The notes below the pieces were generated by a model, which did no database searches, had not been told where the DNA came from, and saw nothing but the letters and a program-made list of their open reading frames with translations. Below, piece after piece: positions 35,990 through 48,946 of a stretch of DNA of 64,000 nucleotides. The first letter of the stretch is position 1. The number at the start of each line of letters is the position of its first letter. Where the stretch lies: NCBI GenBank assembly GCA_015680685.1, contig MNCI01023302.1:164145-228144 (forward strand). Direction: 5' to 3'. Position numbers and translations under genes: made by a program. The stretch comes from Gnetum montanum (Eukaryota > Streptophyta > Gnetopsida > Gnetales > Gnetaceae).

Positions 35990-37035
35990 TGATCGATTGT
36001 GCATCCTCCAAGTTGTTCATGAGGGTTCTTGTAGTAGCCACTATAGAGGTAGAAGGATGGCTATGAAGATCCTCATGGTAAGATACTTTTGGCTAATGAT
36101 TTTCATGAATGCTCATGATTTTTCTCATTCATTAAATCACTATCAAAGGGATGGAGAGCTAACTATGAGAATGGAAGGGCCTCAACAATGGATCCAACTT
36201 CTAGAGCCTTTCGACCTCTATGGCATTAACTTCATGGGATCCATCACTCCCATGTCAAATGGGAAGGCTTACATCATTGTTGCTATTGACTACTACATCA
36301 AGTGGGCTCAAGCTATAGTAGTATCAAATTGTACATCCACCATTATAGCTCATTTTATACAATAATAGGTAGTAACCAAGTTTGTTGTGCCTAGAGCTCT
36401 CATTTTTGACAATGAAATCCATTTTATAGGGTTTACTTTTTGAAAACTAATGCAACACTTAGGGATGAAAAATAAAGTACCATTTCCTATCATGCCCAAG
36501 CTAACAGTTAAGCTAAAGTTACTAATAGGGAGATTACTAGGATACTAACATGAACAATTAGTAGATATAGGAAAGACTATAGTACTAAACTCAGTGTTCC
36601 CCTTTAGGCATATCATTCAACTTGGAAACTTCCTATAGGCTACTCTCCCTATGAGTTAGTGTACATAAAGTTACCAAAAGTTCTAATGTAAGCCAAACTC
36701 CATAACTCACAATAGCCTATGAGCTTGACCTTAACATTAGCCTACCATAAAAAGAACAACTAATAATACTTAATATGCCAGATGAGAACCGACAAGTAGC
36801 CTTGATGATAAATGAAGTACATAAGGCACACTCCAAAAAAAATTATGATGCATAGATAATAAGAGTTAAATCCCAACCTAGTGATGATGTTCTTTATAGG
36901 AATCCCAAGCATGTGCCACAATGCACTAAGTTTCAAACACTATGGAAAGGACCTTACATCATACATGCAACTTTTCCTTTCTGATCCATAACCATCTACC
37001 ATCCATCAAGCCCTCACAAACATTTATTGGTCAAC
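35990..37035 (+). pseudogene. Integrase of the Athila-like element
   Basis: An open frame to 36,365 contains a decayed zinc-binding region (VVHEGSCSSHY) and the start of the core (FDLYGINFMGSITPMSNGKA, IVAIDYYIKWAQAI). The Asp of DFMGP is Asn (INFMGS), losing the first catalytic residue. ALIFDNEIHF carries the second Asp. The C-terminal part, YGKDLTSYM or in the other frame GPYIIHATFPF, is near 36,945-36,980, with stops in between. Confidence 0.85.
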
Positions 37036-37090
37036 ATACAATGAATTAATCCATTCACAGAATCAAAAGTAACCAATAACACTAACACCT

Positions 37091-39640
37091 TTGCACAAGA
37101 ATAGGCTCACTCCATTTTTCAAATCTTCTCCTCTCAACATAGTCATGAGGGAGATGGCCATCCAAACTATCTTGATGAGAGTAATCTATTTCTTATCTCT
37201 TTTTTGCACTATTCTTTATATTTTTTCCATTTTTTTGAAAATTTTATTGATCATTTTATATTTTCTCATTTTCATTTTCATTTTCTTTTTTCTTTTGTTA
37301 ATCTTGTCTAGTTTTATTAGAAATCTTTGATTTTGTTACTGCTACTAGAAATCTGGAAAGTTATTTAAAGAAAGCTATCCTATTATGATTAATTAACCAA
37401 ATGAACAATTCTAATCTTTGGATTATATTCTTTACTAATGATCTATCAATTCTCTAGTGGTATTAGCTAATGAGTTTACGACATCCATCCATTCCATTTG
37501 TTCCATGAAAAATCAGTATCTTGGAAGCACAATGGTTCTTTCATATTACAACTTAAAATGAATAAATGATATTAATACCCAATGAACTTGGAAATGACTA
37601 AGTGGAAATGGAAAATGATGTTACCTTAAGGGGATTTGATATGGTTCTACTCTTAATGTCATTTTTAAGTTCTATGAGACTCCATTGGTAAATCAACACT
37701 CCTAACCGTAAAAGGAAGCATGTCTTTGCATGGTGTGGTTCCTATGGAAAAAATAACACACACAAATAGGAATTTAAAATACACCCCTTAGACTCAATAA
37801 TGGGCTAATTGAGGACTATAGTCTTTCCTATATCTATTTACCCATTCTTTAGTTGAAAACTATAGTCAAACAACTAAGAAAACTTTGGGAGTAGCTACTA
37901 CAATAACAAAAAGGCTTTTCATGTGGTGGGGAATCATCTATTTACCATCCAACCATGGACCATTTAAATGAAATAACAAGAATCATCAACTCACTAGATA
38001 GTGAAATGGCCATGTTATTCTCTACATAGAGGAATTAGGCATCCATCAGGCCTAATCTAAGTTCCAAGAAGGTCAAAGTGTCTAATCTTGAACAACCATT
38101 TCTTGAGATTTTAAGAGTGTGGCTTTTTTAGTCATGTTGGAGGAAGGTGAGGAGGCATTAGTCCTAGTGATGCAACATAAAAACTAGTGAAGACCCTCAA
38201 TACTCCTATGGTGTTTGTACTAGACATCCTTGCCATGGCAAATATCCATCTGTTTTCAGCAGTAGGAAGTAATCAAATGAGTGTTGCCTATCATGAGGAG
38301 ATGTTGGAAAGACTAGTGGGAACTAAGCAATTATTTCTATAAATCTTTAATCTTCTAGATGAAATCATAGCAAACCAATTGTAGCTTCTCAAGACAAGGG
38401 ATAAACAACTAATTACCAATTCATAACTTGAGTGTGCTACCATAACCAATTAGTGGTCTATCTCTTTGACCCTACCATTATCAAGCTAGAGCTTACACAA
38501 GATGAAGCTTTTTAACAACTTTAATAAAAATACTAGGAGGCCAAAAATGTGAAAGAAATGATAATCTTTAATGCATCCTTGTCAAAAGCTATGGCCACAA
38601 ACACTGATAAGGACCTATCATAGATTCACAATGAGAACTTGATCCTCACCAAGAATAATCACCACTTATGAAATGCTAACCAACAGAAGGACCAATTGGT
38701 CAAATAAATCCATCAGTAATAGAAGTAACTTGCCAAGGTGAACTTCAATTTGAGGAGCTTGGTAGCAAAAAATGGTAATCTATTGATGAACAAGGTTTGT
38801 GCTCTTTTCTAGAAGATTGTAATTAAGGTAGCTACCTAAAAGAATGAGGCTTTAAAGTTTGAACAGGTGAAGAATGATTACAAGGACCAAGTTTGGCTAT
38901 TCAAGGAGATCAATGAGAATGAAATAAAACTAGAAAAAGTGAAGATGAAAAAAGCCCTCCAACAACTCCAACAAAGAGGTGATGTATGGTAGCCCATATT
39001 TGATGGATTGAATGCATACAATAAGGTAGAAATCTACTTGAAGGAGTTACAAATCAAGGAGATGACAGAGTATATGAAACTTGCTAATCTCCAATATGCA
39101 AACTTGACAATGCTAATAGTGGGAAGGCCAAGATTAGAGTTGGAGAAGTAGGTTGCCAGCTCCTACCTCCTCTATGAGGTGGAGTTCAAGCTCCATAAAG
39201 AGACAAAACAAAAGTTAGAGATAGCTGACATGAAGCTTGAAGTTCTTAGAAACATATTCACTAACCAACAATCTATTTCTAAAAACCTAGCAAGGAGAAT
39301 ATATGACTACCAGGAGCTACAAAACCTTATAAAGATGTTCAAAATTAAACATAAGACATTTGCAATCTAGTTCATCAATGTGAAGGAAATGTTTCCTTCA
39401 ATGTCATGCCCATGGGACATTTCTGCACTGACCCATGCAGGCGAAGTGGTCTGGACCATGTATGATCCACAAAGTAAAGAGAAAAAGATAAATGCACTTC
39501 TAGTTGTTTTCAAACTCTTGGTAGTAGCAAGATAACCTCAGCCATTAGTAGCACCGAGACATCATGAAGGCACATCTAAGCAACAGGAGCCTCCACCTAA
39601 AGGCATAGTATGAAAGTACATCATTCCTCATTTCATTTAA
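37091..39640 (+). pseudogene. Post-pol env-like region: membrane segment, then long coiled coil
   Basis: An open frame at 37,091-37,330 ends in about 40 hydrophobic residues rich in Phe, Ile and Leu, a likely membrane segment. After a gap with stops and frameshifts, a frame from about 38,780 to 39,640 is rich in Lys, Glu, Leu and Gln. It includes EINENEIKLEKVKMKKALQQ (about 38,909) and an open part at 39,179-39,370, strongly coiled-coil in character. Its stops are TAG at the positions of likely Gln codons, two TAA and one TGA before KYIIPHFI. Athila elements are known to have an env-like ORF in this position; sequence identity with those was not recognised, so the call rests on position and layout. 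Confidence 0.55.
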
Positions 39641-39830
39641 TAAGTGCCTACTACAATTTTCTCAATGTGTACACTTTTTTTGTAAAGGACACTCACTTCT
39701 GTAAAACTATACAATTTTACACTCAGAGTTAGTTGGATTTAATCAGTTAATCAATAAATTCCATACTTCCTCAAATTTTGTAGAAAAATCAATCCCAATT
39801 TTATTTACTCGAGGATGAGTTTTTAATCAA

Positions 39831-39841
39831 TTGTGGGGGTA
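39831..39841 (+). other. Polypurine tract (TTGTGGGGGTA)
   Basis: It lies immediately before the right LTR and is preceded by CTCGAGGATGAG. It is nearly identical to the tract of the minus-strand Athila-like element at 9217-9228. Confidence 0.8.
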
Positions 39842-40425
39842 TGATGAACCATCAATACTACAAGCTACATTGATGCATTCCCTTTGATGTAGCCCTATTA
39901 AAGTATCACCATTGATGCATGCTAGGATACATTGATGTAGATACATTGACACTAATGCAATTATTGCCTATATAAATATGCATACCCCTCACATTTATGG
40001 CACCTTTGGATCTTAGCCTTAGCGAATTTCTTATAGTTTCTTCCTTTAAGAGTTAGAATATTTTTCCTCTAGGTGCCCACAACTTGAATTTATGAGATTG
40101 TATGGAATTTTAATCGAGTGCATATGTACCTGGACACATTTGAATGGATGGTAATAAAATCAAGATTTCCTATATCCATTGCAGCACTTAGACTAGTTTA
40201 AGTCTACTTTCAACACTTTACGTAAATGCAATTTACATTCATTTTCTCAAATAATTACTATTATCATTCATAAGAAATGTGAGTATGATGATTTCTAGCA
40301 TAACCTATTAATACTTGGTACTACCAATAGTGGATACTTGGTGCGCCCAATAGTATACACCTGGTAACCTAGTAGTGTTAATACCAGTTCAGGATGTGTA
40401 TGGAAAAATGGGAACAAATACTCCA
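39842..40425 (+). repeat. 3' LTR of the Athila-like element
   Basis: Partner of 31466-32041. The last aligned bases are AAATACTCCA. Confidence 0.85.
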
Positions 40426-40429
40426 TGCT

Positions 40430-40735
40430 AGGATATTTAGTTAATAAAATAATTAATTATTCAATTAACTTAATTATTAAATCTCCATTTAATCACCTAG
40501 CAATGAGAAAAATAATAATAATAATAATATATAAACATCTTATGTCTCAACCACACTTAACCATATGCATAGTTTACCACAAGTGTGGAGTGGGGAGACA
40601 ACGACTTACAACTACATAATTCACTATTTAGGAATATTGAAAACCTAGGTAAATAAGTTTATGCAATTTGACCAAATTGTGTGTGAATGCTTGTAATTCA
40701 TATGGTTGGATGTGGGGACTATCCACCACTCATCA
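40430..40735 (+). repeat. Diverged fragment of the 15,934-16,788 LTR family
   Basis: CACACTTAACCATATGCATA, TACCACAAGTGTGG, GTGAATGCTTGTAATTCATA and the end CCACTCATCA match the reverse complement of 15,934-16,150 in order. No PBS follows, so it is a 3' LTR or solo remnant. Confidence 0.6.
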
Positions 40736-40739
40736 ACAT

Positions 40740-43289
40740 ATAATCTTGTAATCCTACTAAGTCATGGATGTTGTAAGAGCCTATGCCTTTCATACTTCCA
40801 TAAATATATGAACCTAGGAGATGTAAGATAAGTCAAAACCTTGGTTAAACATGGTGTTAACAAGTGTCTCCTACACACATGCCTAGAAGACCATAAGATC
40901 AAGTGAAAATAGAAAAATAAAATTAAATATAAATAACAAGAAAAATTCTAATTGCTAAAAAAAAAACCTATAGAGTACTAGGTGATAGGTTTGAGACACC
41001 AAAAATCCTTTTGGCCCTCCTTCTAATACTAAAAATGTTCTTCACACTTCTACAGAAACACCTCCATGAACTAAGTGGTAAAATACCTAGCATGTTGCCA
41101 CAAATAGTCTTTGATTTAATAAAACATTCACTTAGGCCAATGATAATGACACGATGAAGATATAAATCTTGAATTAAATGTGGACTTAACTCTATCAAGC
41201 ATGAACTAGGAACAACAAAAAAATGATAAAAATGTATAGTTTAAATACTGAAACATAGCTTAAGTATTTATTGTTAGAAAAATGGCTAAGTATAAAATGC
41301 TAAAAAAATAAACAAAGAATAGAATAAATATGAGAGATAGAATAAATTGTAAGTATAAAACATGCATAAAATAGCATGAATTATTAAATATGAGATGCTA
41401 AAAAATGGGGGAAAGTGTTTATATTTTCTTCTCACAAAATAGAAATGTTATATTACTGAGAAAAATACGTGCTTACCTCCTAAGGAGGGTATAACTACTA
41501 AGGGAAAAACGTAAGTGACATAAAACTCACAATAAAAATCAAATTTATGAGAAAAATATAAGTTTGGAGAGTGAAACTAAACCTCTAGAGGGTGAGGATA
41601 TGAATGGAAAAGTCTTAGGCCCTTTTTAAAATCAAATCTAAGATTCCTATCACTGACGTTCAAACTAAAAAATTTAAACTCAGGATATTAACACTGATGC
41701 TACAAAATTCTAAGTCTGGAGTACTAACACAAATGCTTCTTGAGTAATGCTAACACTACATCAGAATTAGTACCAGAGCTTGGAAGAGTTGTGATGACTC
41801 TAAAGCATGCAAAAGACATTGGGTGGTCGACTACATTGTGCTCTTAATCTTTCAAGATCTTGACAGGTGCTCTAGATCTTAAGAAATGAGCCCCAAAATA
41901 TGGGTTTTGATCCCATATTAATAGGTTAGGATTGCTAAATTTGACTCTAAAGTTAACTAACATTTTCTTGAAGATTTTTTGGAGTTCAAAATAGGCAAGT
42001 TTGACCTTTAAACTTAGCAAGACTAGGTACATGTACAAGTGACAGTACATTAGAATTAACATCATCAACACTTAGAAAAATTTTGTCAATTTTTTTCAAC
42101 TATTGGTCTAAGCCTGTTGAGATCTAGTTTGATGGTTAAATGTATGCTAAGGAACCCATGAGACAAAGGGATGCTATTAAATGTAGATTTGGAAGGTGAT
42201 GAATGACAAAACATGAGTCTTACAAGTAGTGATGTTGACATTAGAGTTAGCATCAACATGATTAGTAGTTAATGAAATTTTGCTATATTTTCCAAATTTG
42301 CAATTTTGAAGTTCTAGAACCCTTCTTGACACCCAAACTAATGTTAAATTTTATCAATATAATGCCTCAGAGACTAAGAAGCCTAGAGATAATGTTGAAT
42401 TTTAAGCCTAATAATCAAGTATGCCATTTTTCAACACCCAAAAATGTTTACATTGGTGCTAATGTGTTAGCATTAGTTGGATACCTAGAAAAATTTTCAT
42501 GACTTTTCTAAATTATAATTTCTAATTTGTGATGTTTGAATTGAAGCCAAAATAAGTTGTGATGATGTTCTTGAGACCAAGAGGAGCCTATGAAGCAAGG
42601 AAAAGCTACCAATAGTTAATCCTAGTGACTTAAGAGGATAATGATGTTAGCATGGTGATGCTAATGTTGATGCTAATATCAGCATCAACATAACCCATAG
42701 GAGATAGAAAAATTTGATGTGTCAACTCCAAAGATTACCTTAGAACTTATCAAGCTTGGCCTTTAGAGTCTCAAAACTAATGTCAACTCATTATCAAAGA
42801 GTCTAAGAAGTGAAGGGATGAGTCAAACTATAAGTCAGATGAGCCCTAGAAGTTGTGGAGATCATGATGCCACTTTTGATGCTAATGTTAACATTTGAAG
42901 TCAAACTATCAAAATGCTAAAATTTGAAGTCTTTGATGCCATAGGTGCTTTGGATCTAGTTTGAGGCCAAAGTGTAGTTTTAATGTAGGTGATCCAGACA
43001 AGATGATCAAGGGCTATAGTTAACATGTCATTGATGGTCAAAGAGAACTATCAAAAAATGTGAATTACCTCCAATACTTAGAAAAATTTCAGTTCATAAA
43101 CATTTCAAGATCACCAAAAATGGGGCTCATAAGCTAGGTTATGAACTGAAATAATTCTTGGAGCCTTCAAGAGGCTAAAATATGTCCAATGATGCTACCC
43201 CTGGGGAGTTTGATGCTCAAACTCACATGGGACAATGTCAAAATCACACATAGTCTTGAATTGTAATGAGCCAAAAATGTGGATGTAAT
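40740..43289. other. Non-coding AT-rich stretch, no gene recognised
   Basis: No protein homology on either strand. From about 41,640 to 43,230 the sequence repeatedly uses words such as GATGCTAATGTTGATGCTAA and TTAGCATCAACAT without a fixed period. It may be decayed LTR or untranslated element sequence. Confidence 0.35.
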
Positions 43290-44329
43290 AGCCCCAACCT
43301 TTTTTCTATAAATTTGATGATCATACATTGATGTAGATGATTGTTTTCAAGATAATAAAAAAATATCACAAATTTTTCCCAATTCTCCACTCACACTCTC
43401 TCATTAATCTCCTATGCTCTTTTGTTCATTTTTCATAATTGTTTACAACCTAAACATTTTATCATCTTCATAACTCATCATCCCACTTTCATCTATCATC
43501 ATTTACATCTCCAAAATTTCATCAAAATATTTTAATAGGTCATTTTCATTAGTTTGCATAAAATTTCACACTCCAGATTTAGTTCATTTCAAGTTTTCAA
43601 CTTCAAGCTAATTCAACTTAAAAGTCCAAGAGTTATCATACATTTCAATTCAATTTGTTGCTTTTCAACCCAAAGTTACAATTTGTTTAGTCTAGGTTGT
43701 AGAGAATTTCAATGAGAACTTACAAACATAAAGATCATCAATCCAACTTGTAAATCTTTAGAAATCTTTTAAAATTAGTTTCATCACAACTCATGATCAA
43801 GCCATGGTATTGCAGGCTTTACAAATCATAAGCTCACCATGATTCGCGGTACCTCAGGTTTGAGATCTACATAGTGTGGTTGAGCATCATGACTCAACCA
43901 CTACTTGTGTAATTCATGATGACAACCATGACTCATGGTCTACTCATGGTTGACACAAAATTGCAATCATGACTCGGTTTTTCTTCGTGGTTTTACATTG
44001 AGAAGAAGGATAATTCACCATGAGTCGTAATGAACTTATGATCTACCATCATGACTTTTGGTCAACGTGTGGTCTCCAAAAATTCAAATCTCCTCTAGCT
44101 AATCATCACCATGACATATGGTATTCGCATGATCTTCTACCACAACTTGTAACTGACTCGTGAAATCCCTAGAAATTAATTCTCTTTTTTTCTAGTATCG
44201 CCACAACTTGTGTTGTAATATCATGATTCATAGTCAAGTAATGATCCATTTTTAGTCCACAAAATTAAAGAATTTTTTTGCATCAAAGATGAACATTGAA
44301 TCCTTCTTTTCATCTCATTTAGTCCATCA
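43290..44329 (+). repeat. 5' LTR (incomplete) of the plus-strand copia element
   Basis: It aligns with the right LTR from about 43,290 onwards; the first 200-250 bp of the right copy have no counterpart. It contains clustered variants of CCATGACTCATGG, exact at 43,926-43,938. Confidence 0.75.
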
Positions 44330-44331
44330 AT

Positions 44332-44346
44332 TAGTGTTAAAGCAAG
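44332..44346 (+). other. Decayed primer-binding site, initiator tRNA-Met type
   Basis: TAGTGTTAAAGCAAG against TGGTATCAGAGCAAG: three of the four differences are C-to-T or G-to-A. It starts three bases after the LTR end. Confidence 0.55.
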
Positions 44347-44599
44347 ATATAGAAAAAATGAATTACCATAGATAAACAAAAAGAAGAAGGAATTACAATC
44401 AAAGAAACTTATCTATCCCATGGTGAAAATTTTGTAAGAAAAGAAGTCACATATATAAAGATTTCTAGAAAAGAATCAGATATAAAATCTACCTTTAACA
44501 ACAAATGAACAAAAAAGAAAATGCAAATAAAAAAAAGGTAGTAATACTGAAACATAACTTGATCAAGGCAACAATTCTTATTTGAAGGTTGTTAGGTAA

Positions 44600-47500
44600 A
44601 TTAATCAAGATGCTTTGATTATTGATAGTGGATGATCTAATCACATGAATTCCTATAAGAAATATCTTCTCAACTATAAATCATAAAGGTTTGATAAAAT
44701 CAAGTTTGTAATGACAAATTTCTTAGCATAACAGGTATAGGAAATAGGATAGTTAGACTTAACAATAATAAGGTATTAACTATCATTTAAGTTTACCATA
44801 TTACTTAGTAAAAATGTTAAATAAAGGTATTAAAATTATCTTTGAAAGTAAAATTTGCAACATAGCTAAATCAAATTAAAAAGAGGTATGAAAACTTAGG
44901 GCACTTAGTAATAGAATATATTGTTGGAATTACAAACACCTTGATCTAAAGGAAAATATCATTAGTATTATAAAAAATCAACAAACTTACATCAAAACCA
45001 TTGATCAAATGCAGTCATCTCAACAAATTAGTAATAGCACTAGCACTATAGAAGCTACAGAGAATCAAGATCACCAAGGTAAAAAAAGAAGTAAAAGTTT
45101 GACATAAAAGACTTAGACATACATCATATTCAAAGATAAAAAATTACAAAAATGAAAAAAGTTATTAGCATGAAATTCAAAGACATCCCAAAGGACAATT
45201 GTGAATTTTTCATTTCACACAAATAAACAAACTCATCACATACCAAGCATATGTAAAGACCAAAGAATCATTATATTTCATTGACATGGATCTTGGAGAT
45301 TGCATACCAATAACTTTTATTAGAGGAGCTAATTATTTAGTTGTAATGATAGATTACTATTCCATATTTACATGGACATATAATCTAGAAAGAAAAGATG
45401 AAACATTCACTAAGTTTGAAGAATTTTTCATGTTAATGAAGAATAAAAATATCGCCATAAAAAATATCTACATAGAGAGATGAGAAAAGTTTATTAACAA
45501 AATATTCACTAATTTATATACTAAAGGCATATTTCATCAAACCACTTGAGGATACAACACTCAATTGAATGGCATAGCTCAGGGAAAAAATAGAATGTTG
45601 CAAGACATGATTAGATGTCTCCTTAAGCATGCTAAACTCATAAATGGCTATTGGAGCATGGCACTAACTTTGGTAACCTATATTACAAATATGGTTATTA
45701 ACAAAAACAACAATGATAAAAATCCATATGAGTTATTCCATAACAAAGTTCCTAACATTTCTCACATAAGAACATTTGTACATCAATGCTATGCCAAAAC
45801 AAAGAAGTAATTTTTGAGCAATTTGAATGATAGATGAAAAAAATGCATCTTTCTTGAATATGACTCTAAGAATAGTGGATACAACTGCTATGATCTTATT
45901 GAATGAAGATGGTATTCATCAAGATATGTTTTCCTAAAAGAAAAATTTAGGATAGCAAACCTTTAATAAGGCAATCAAAGAATGGACACTTAACTCAGCC
46001 CAAAACCTTGGATACAAAGGAATCACCTTTAGACTCAAATACTAAACACAAACTTTGAGAGAAGAATAATAAGATCTAATGCTATTAGCAACTTGACATA
46101 CTCAACCCTATCTCAAGAATCTAAAATTGTGGAAGAAGCTCTAAAAACTAAAGAATGGAAAAAAAAAATCATGCACAACGAATATGAAGCCATAATAAAA
46201 AATCAAACTTGGGAGAGAGTAGATGAACCTAAAGGAAAGAAGGTCATATATTTCAAATGGTTGTACCAAACTAAATTTAATGAAAAATAAGATATCATCA
46301 AACATAAAGCAAGACTTGTGGTTGAGGATTCAAACAAAAGAAACATATAGACTATAAGGAGATATTTGTACCAAAGGCAAGATTTGAAATAATCAAACTC
46401 ATCCTTTCAATAACTACACATCACTATCTTAAACTTCAACAACTAGACATGAACCAAGCCTTGCTTCATGGCAACATCAATGAAGAGGTCTATGTCTACC
46501 AACCTAAAGGATATGTCATTAGAGGAAATGAAAATAAGGTGTGAAAACTAAATAAAGCATTGTATGGATTAAAGCAAGCACTAAGGACATGGTTTCATAG
46601 GATCAATGATCATTTGTTGAAAAGAGAATATTCATCTTACATGTTTGAGCCCACCTTTTATTACAAGCATAATAATAAAGATTTCATCATTATCTCACTT
46701 TATGCGGATGATCTTATCTTCATTCGACAAACAATTAACTAATCGAAGAATTCAAACTTGACATGAATAGTTCCTTTAAATTGAAAGATTTAGGATAACA
46801 AACTGATAAAAGAATTCAAACTTGACACGAAGAGTGCATTTAAATTGAAAGATTCAGAAGAATTAAAATACTTTCTTGGAATTAAAGTTAATTAGAAAAA
46901 GTATGAAATCAAAGTTCATTAGACTAAATATGCTTCAACAATATTGAAAAAAATACAAAATGAGTACAGAAAAAGCCACAATGTCTTCTCTTTCTCAAAA
47001 TCTAAGGCTACAATACAAGGACAACACACCTCTAATAAATGCAACTCAATAAAGAAGCATAATTAGAGCTCTAAGATTACTATGCCACAAAAGACCAAAT
47101 CTAGAATTTGCTACATCCTACCTACCATGATTCATGTAAGAAGCAAGGCAAATTCATCTCAATACTCTTATACATGTTCTAAGATATATTAAAGGTATAG
47201 CATATCATGGGCTCACATAGCAAAGGGAATGAACAATTTCATACCTATTCAAATACTGATTGGGGAGGAGATTATAATCATAGAACATGCACATTCGAAG
47301 TTACAATATTTCATGGAGACAATGTAATATATTAGAAATCTAAAAAAAACTTCAAGCAATATTTCAACATGTGAAGTTGAATTTATAGCCATGGCTAAGT
47401 GCATACAATATATTCTTTGGCTCAAGAAACTCATGACTCACATAGGATTTCAAGTTGATTTTCCTATAAAACTATTTTGTGACAATAAAACAACCATCCA

Positions 47501-47744
47501 ATTATCAAATGAACATGTACTACACAAGAAATCAAAGCACATAAATATCAAATATAACTTCATCAAACAAGAAGTGAGGGAGGAAACCATCAAACTTGAA
47601 CATTTGGAATCCAATGATCAATTGGAAGACTTATTAACTAAATCTCTACTAAACTACAAAAATGAGTATCTTTTTCATGATGTAGATATCAAGAAAGGAA
47701 GATCAAGAAAATCATGCATTTCACACTACAGGAGGAACTGTTAA
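44600..47744 (+). pseudogene. Copia Pol (protease, integrase, RT, RNase H), decayed
   Basis: Protease: ALIIDSG then SNHMNSYKKY (about 44,610-44,665). Integrase: MDLGDCIPI and YLVVMIDYYSIFTWTY (45,285-45,380), then LNGIAQGKNRMLQD (45,561) and YITNMVINKNNN. RT: EYEAIIKNQTWERVDEP (46,168) and the active site SLYADDLIFI (about 46,696), intact. RNase H: FIAMAKCIQYILWLKKL (47,381), LFCDNKTTIQLS and HINIKYNFIKQEV, ending 47,744. Frameshifts and TAG/TAA stops separate the pieces. Two near-identical pieces around 46,740-46,860 suggest a small tandem duplication in RT. Confidence 0.88.
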
Positions 47745-48946
47745 AGATAGGATGTCATGTCAAGCTCTTCCAATAAGTAAAACAAAGGAAGAAAAAGATA
47801 ATTTTTTCACTTTCATCACTTCAAGCAAGAAGGTAACTTGAAGTTTATATTATTAAAATGAATTGATGGGTGGATGTACTTGTTTTTGGCCTGAATTCAT
47901 CCTCTTTTTTCATTTTTTTTTTACTTTTGATAATTTGGGAATGACTTTTCATTAACCCCAAGTATGGTCCTAAAATTTCTCTATAAATTTAATGGTCATA
48001 CATTAAAATTGATGACTATTTTTAAGAAAATAAAAAATTGCATGAATTTCTCACAATTCTCCACTCACTTTCTCTTATTAACCTCCTAATGATTTTTTCT
48101 TCATTTTCATAATTGTTTAAAACCTAAACATTTCATCATCTCCATAACTCATCATCCCACTTTCATCCACCATCTTTTACATCTTCAAAACTTCATCAAA
48201 AGATTCCAACTAGTTATCTCCATTAGTTGGCACAAAATTTTGAACTCTAGATTTAGTTCATTTTAAGTTTTAGCTTCAAGATAATTCATCTTAGAATTCT
48301 AAGAGTCATTGTTTACTTTAATTCAATCTGCTATTTTTCATCAAATGCAAAGTTAGAATTTCTTTATTCTAGGTTCTAGAGCATCTCAAAGTGAACTTGC
48401 AAACATAACAATCATCAAATTCCAACTTGTAAATCTCAAGAAATCTTCAAAATTCAATTTCATCATGATTCGTGGTCAAGTCATGATATTGCAAGTTTCA
48501 TAGATCATGAGCTCACCATGACTCATGGTACTTGAGGTTTAAAATCTACACAGACCATGATCCATGGCTCACTTGTGGTTGAGCATTATGACTCATGGTC
48601 TACTTGTGGTTGATATAAAATTACAACAATAACACATTTTTGCTTCATGATTTCACATTGAGAATACGGGAAATTCACCATGACCTATGGTAGACTTATG
48701 GTGGACTCGTGGTTGATCCATGATATCTAAGAATTTAAATCTCTTCTAGGTAATCATCACTACAACTTATGGTTAACTTTTAAAATCATTAGAAATTAAT
48801 TTTCAATGTTTCTAGCATCACCATGACTTATGTTGTAATATTGTGAATCATAGTCAACTCATGATCAACAAAATTGAGGAATTTTTAGAATCAAATCCAA
48901 ACATTAAATCCCCCTTCTCATCTCCTTCATCTCATTTAGTCCATCA
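47739..48946 (+). repeat. 3' LTR of the plus-strand copia element, 1,208 bp
   Basis: It begins TGTTAAAGATAGGATGTC after GGAGGAAC and ends TCCATCA. CCATGACTCATGG occurs at 48,515. Confidence 0.82.

Larger units (their letters stand above)
31466..40425 (+). mobile_element. Athila-like Ty3/gypsy element with env-like region
   Basis: It is flanked by LTRs at 31466-32041 and 39842-40425, both starting TGATGAACCAT. Inside are gag, RT, RNase H, integrase, a long post-pol region and a polypurine tract before the right LTR. RT wording (EHQISGKGIEVDLEK) fits the Athila lineage, which is known for an env-like ORF after pol. The two LTRs differ at many positions, so the insertion is old. No target duplication could be fixed, because the right end is ambiguous by several bases. 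Confidence 0.85.
43290..48946 (+). mobile_element. Ty1/copia element lacking recognisable gag
   Basis: The left LTR (about 43,290-44,329, its first part missing or diverged) and right LTR (47,739-48,946) share TTTCTCTATAAATTTAATGG-like sequence, CATCATCCCACTTTCATC and the end AGTCCATCA. A decayed PBS follows the left LTR and GGAGGAAC precedes the right. Protease, integrase, RT and RNase H are in copia order. Only about 270 bp separate the left LTR from protease, so gag is largely deleted. Confidence 0.87.
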
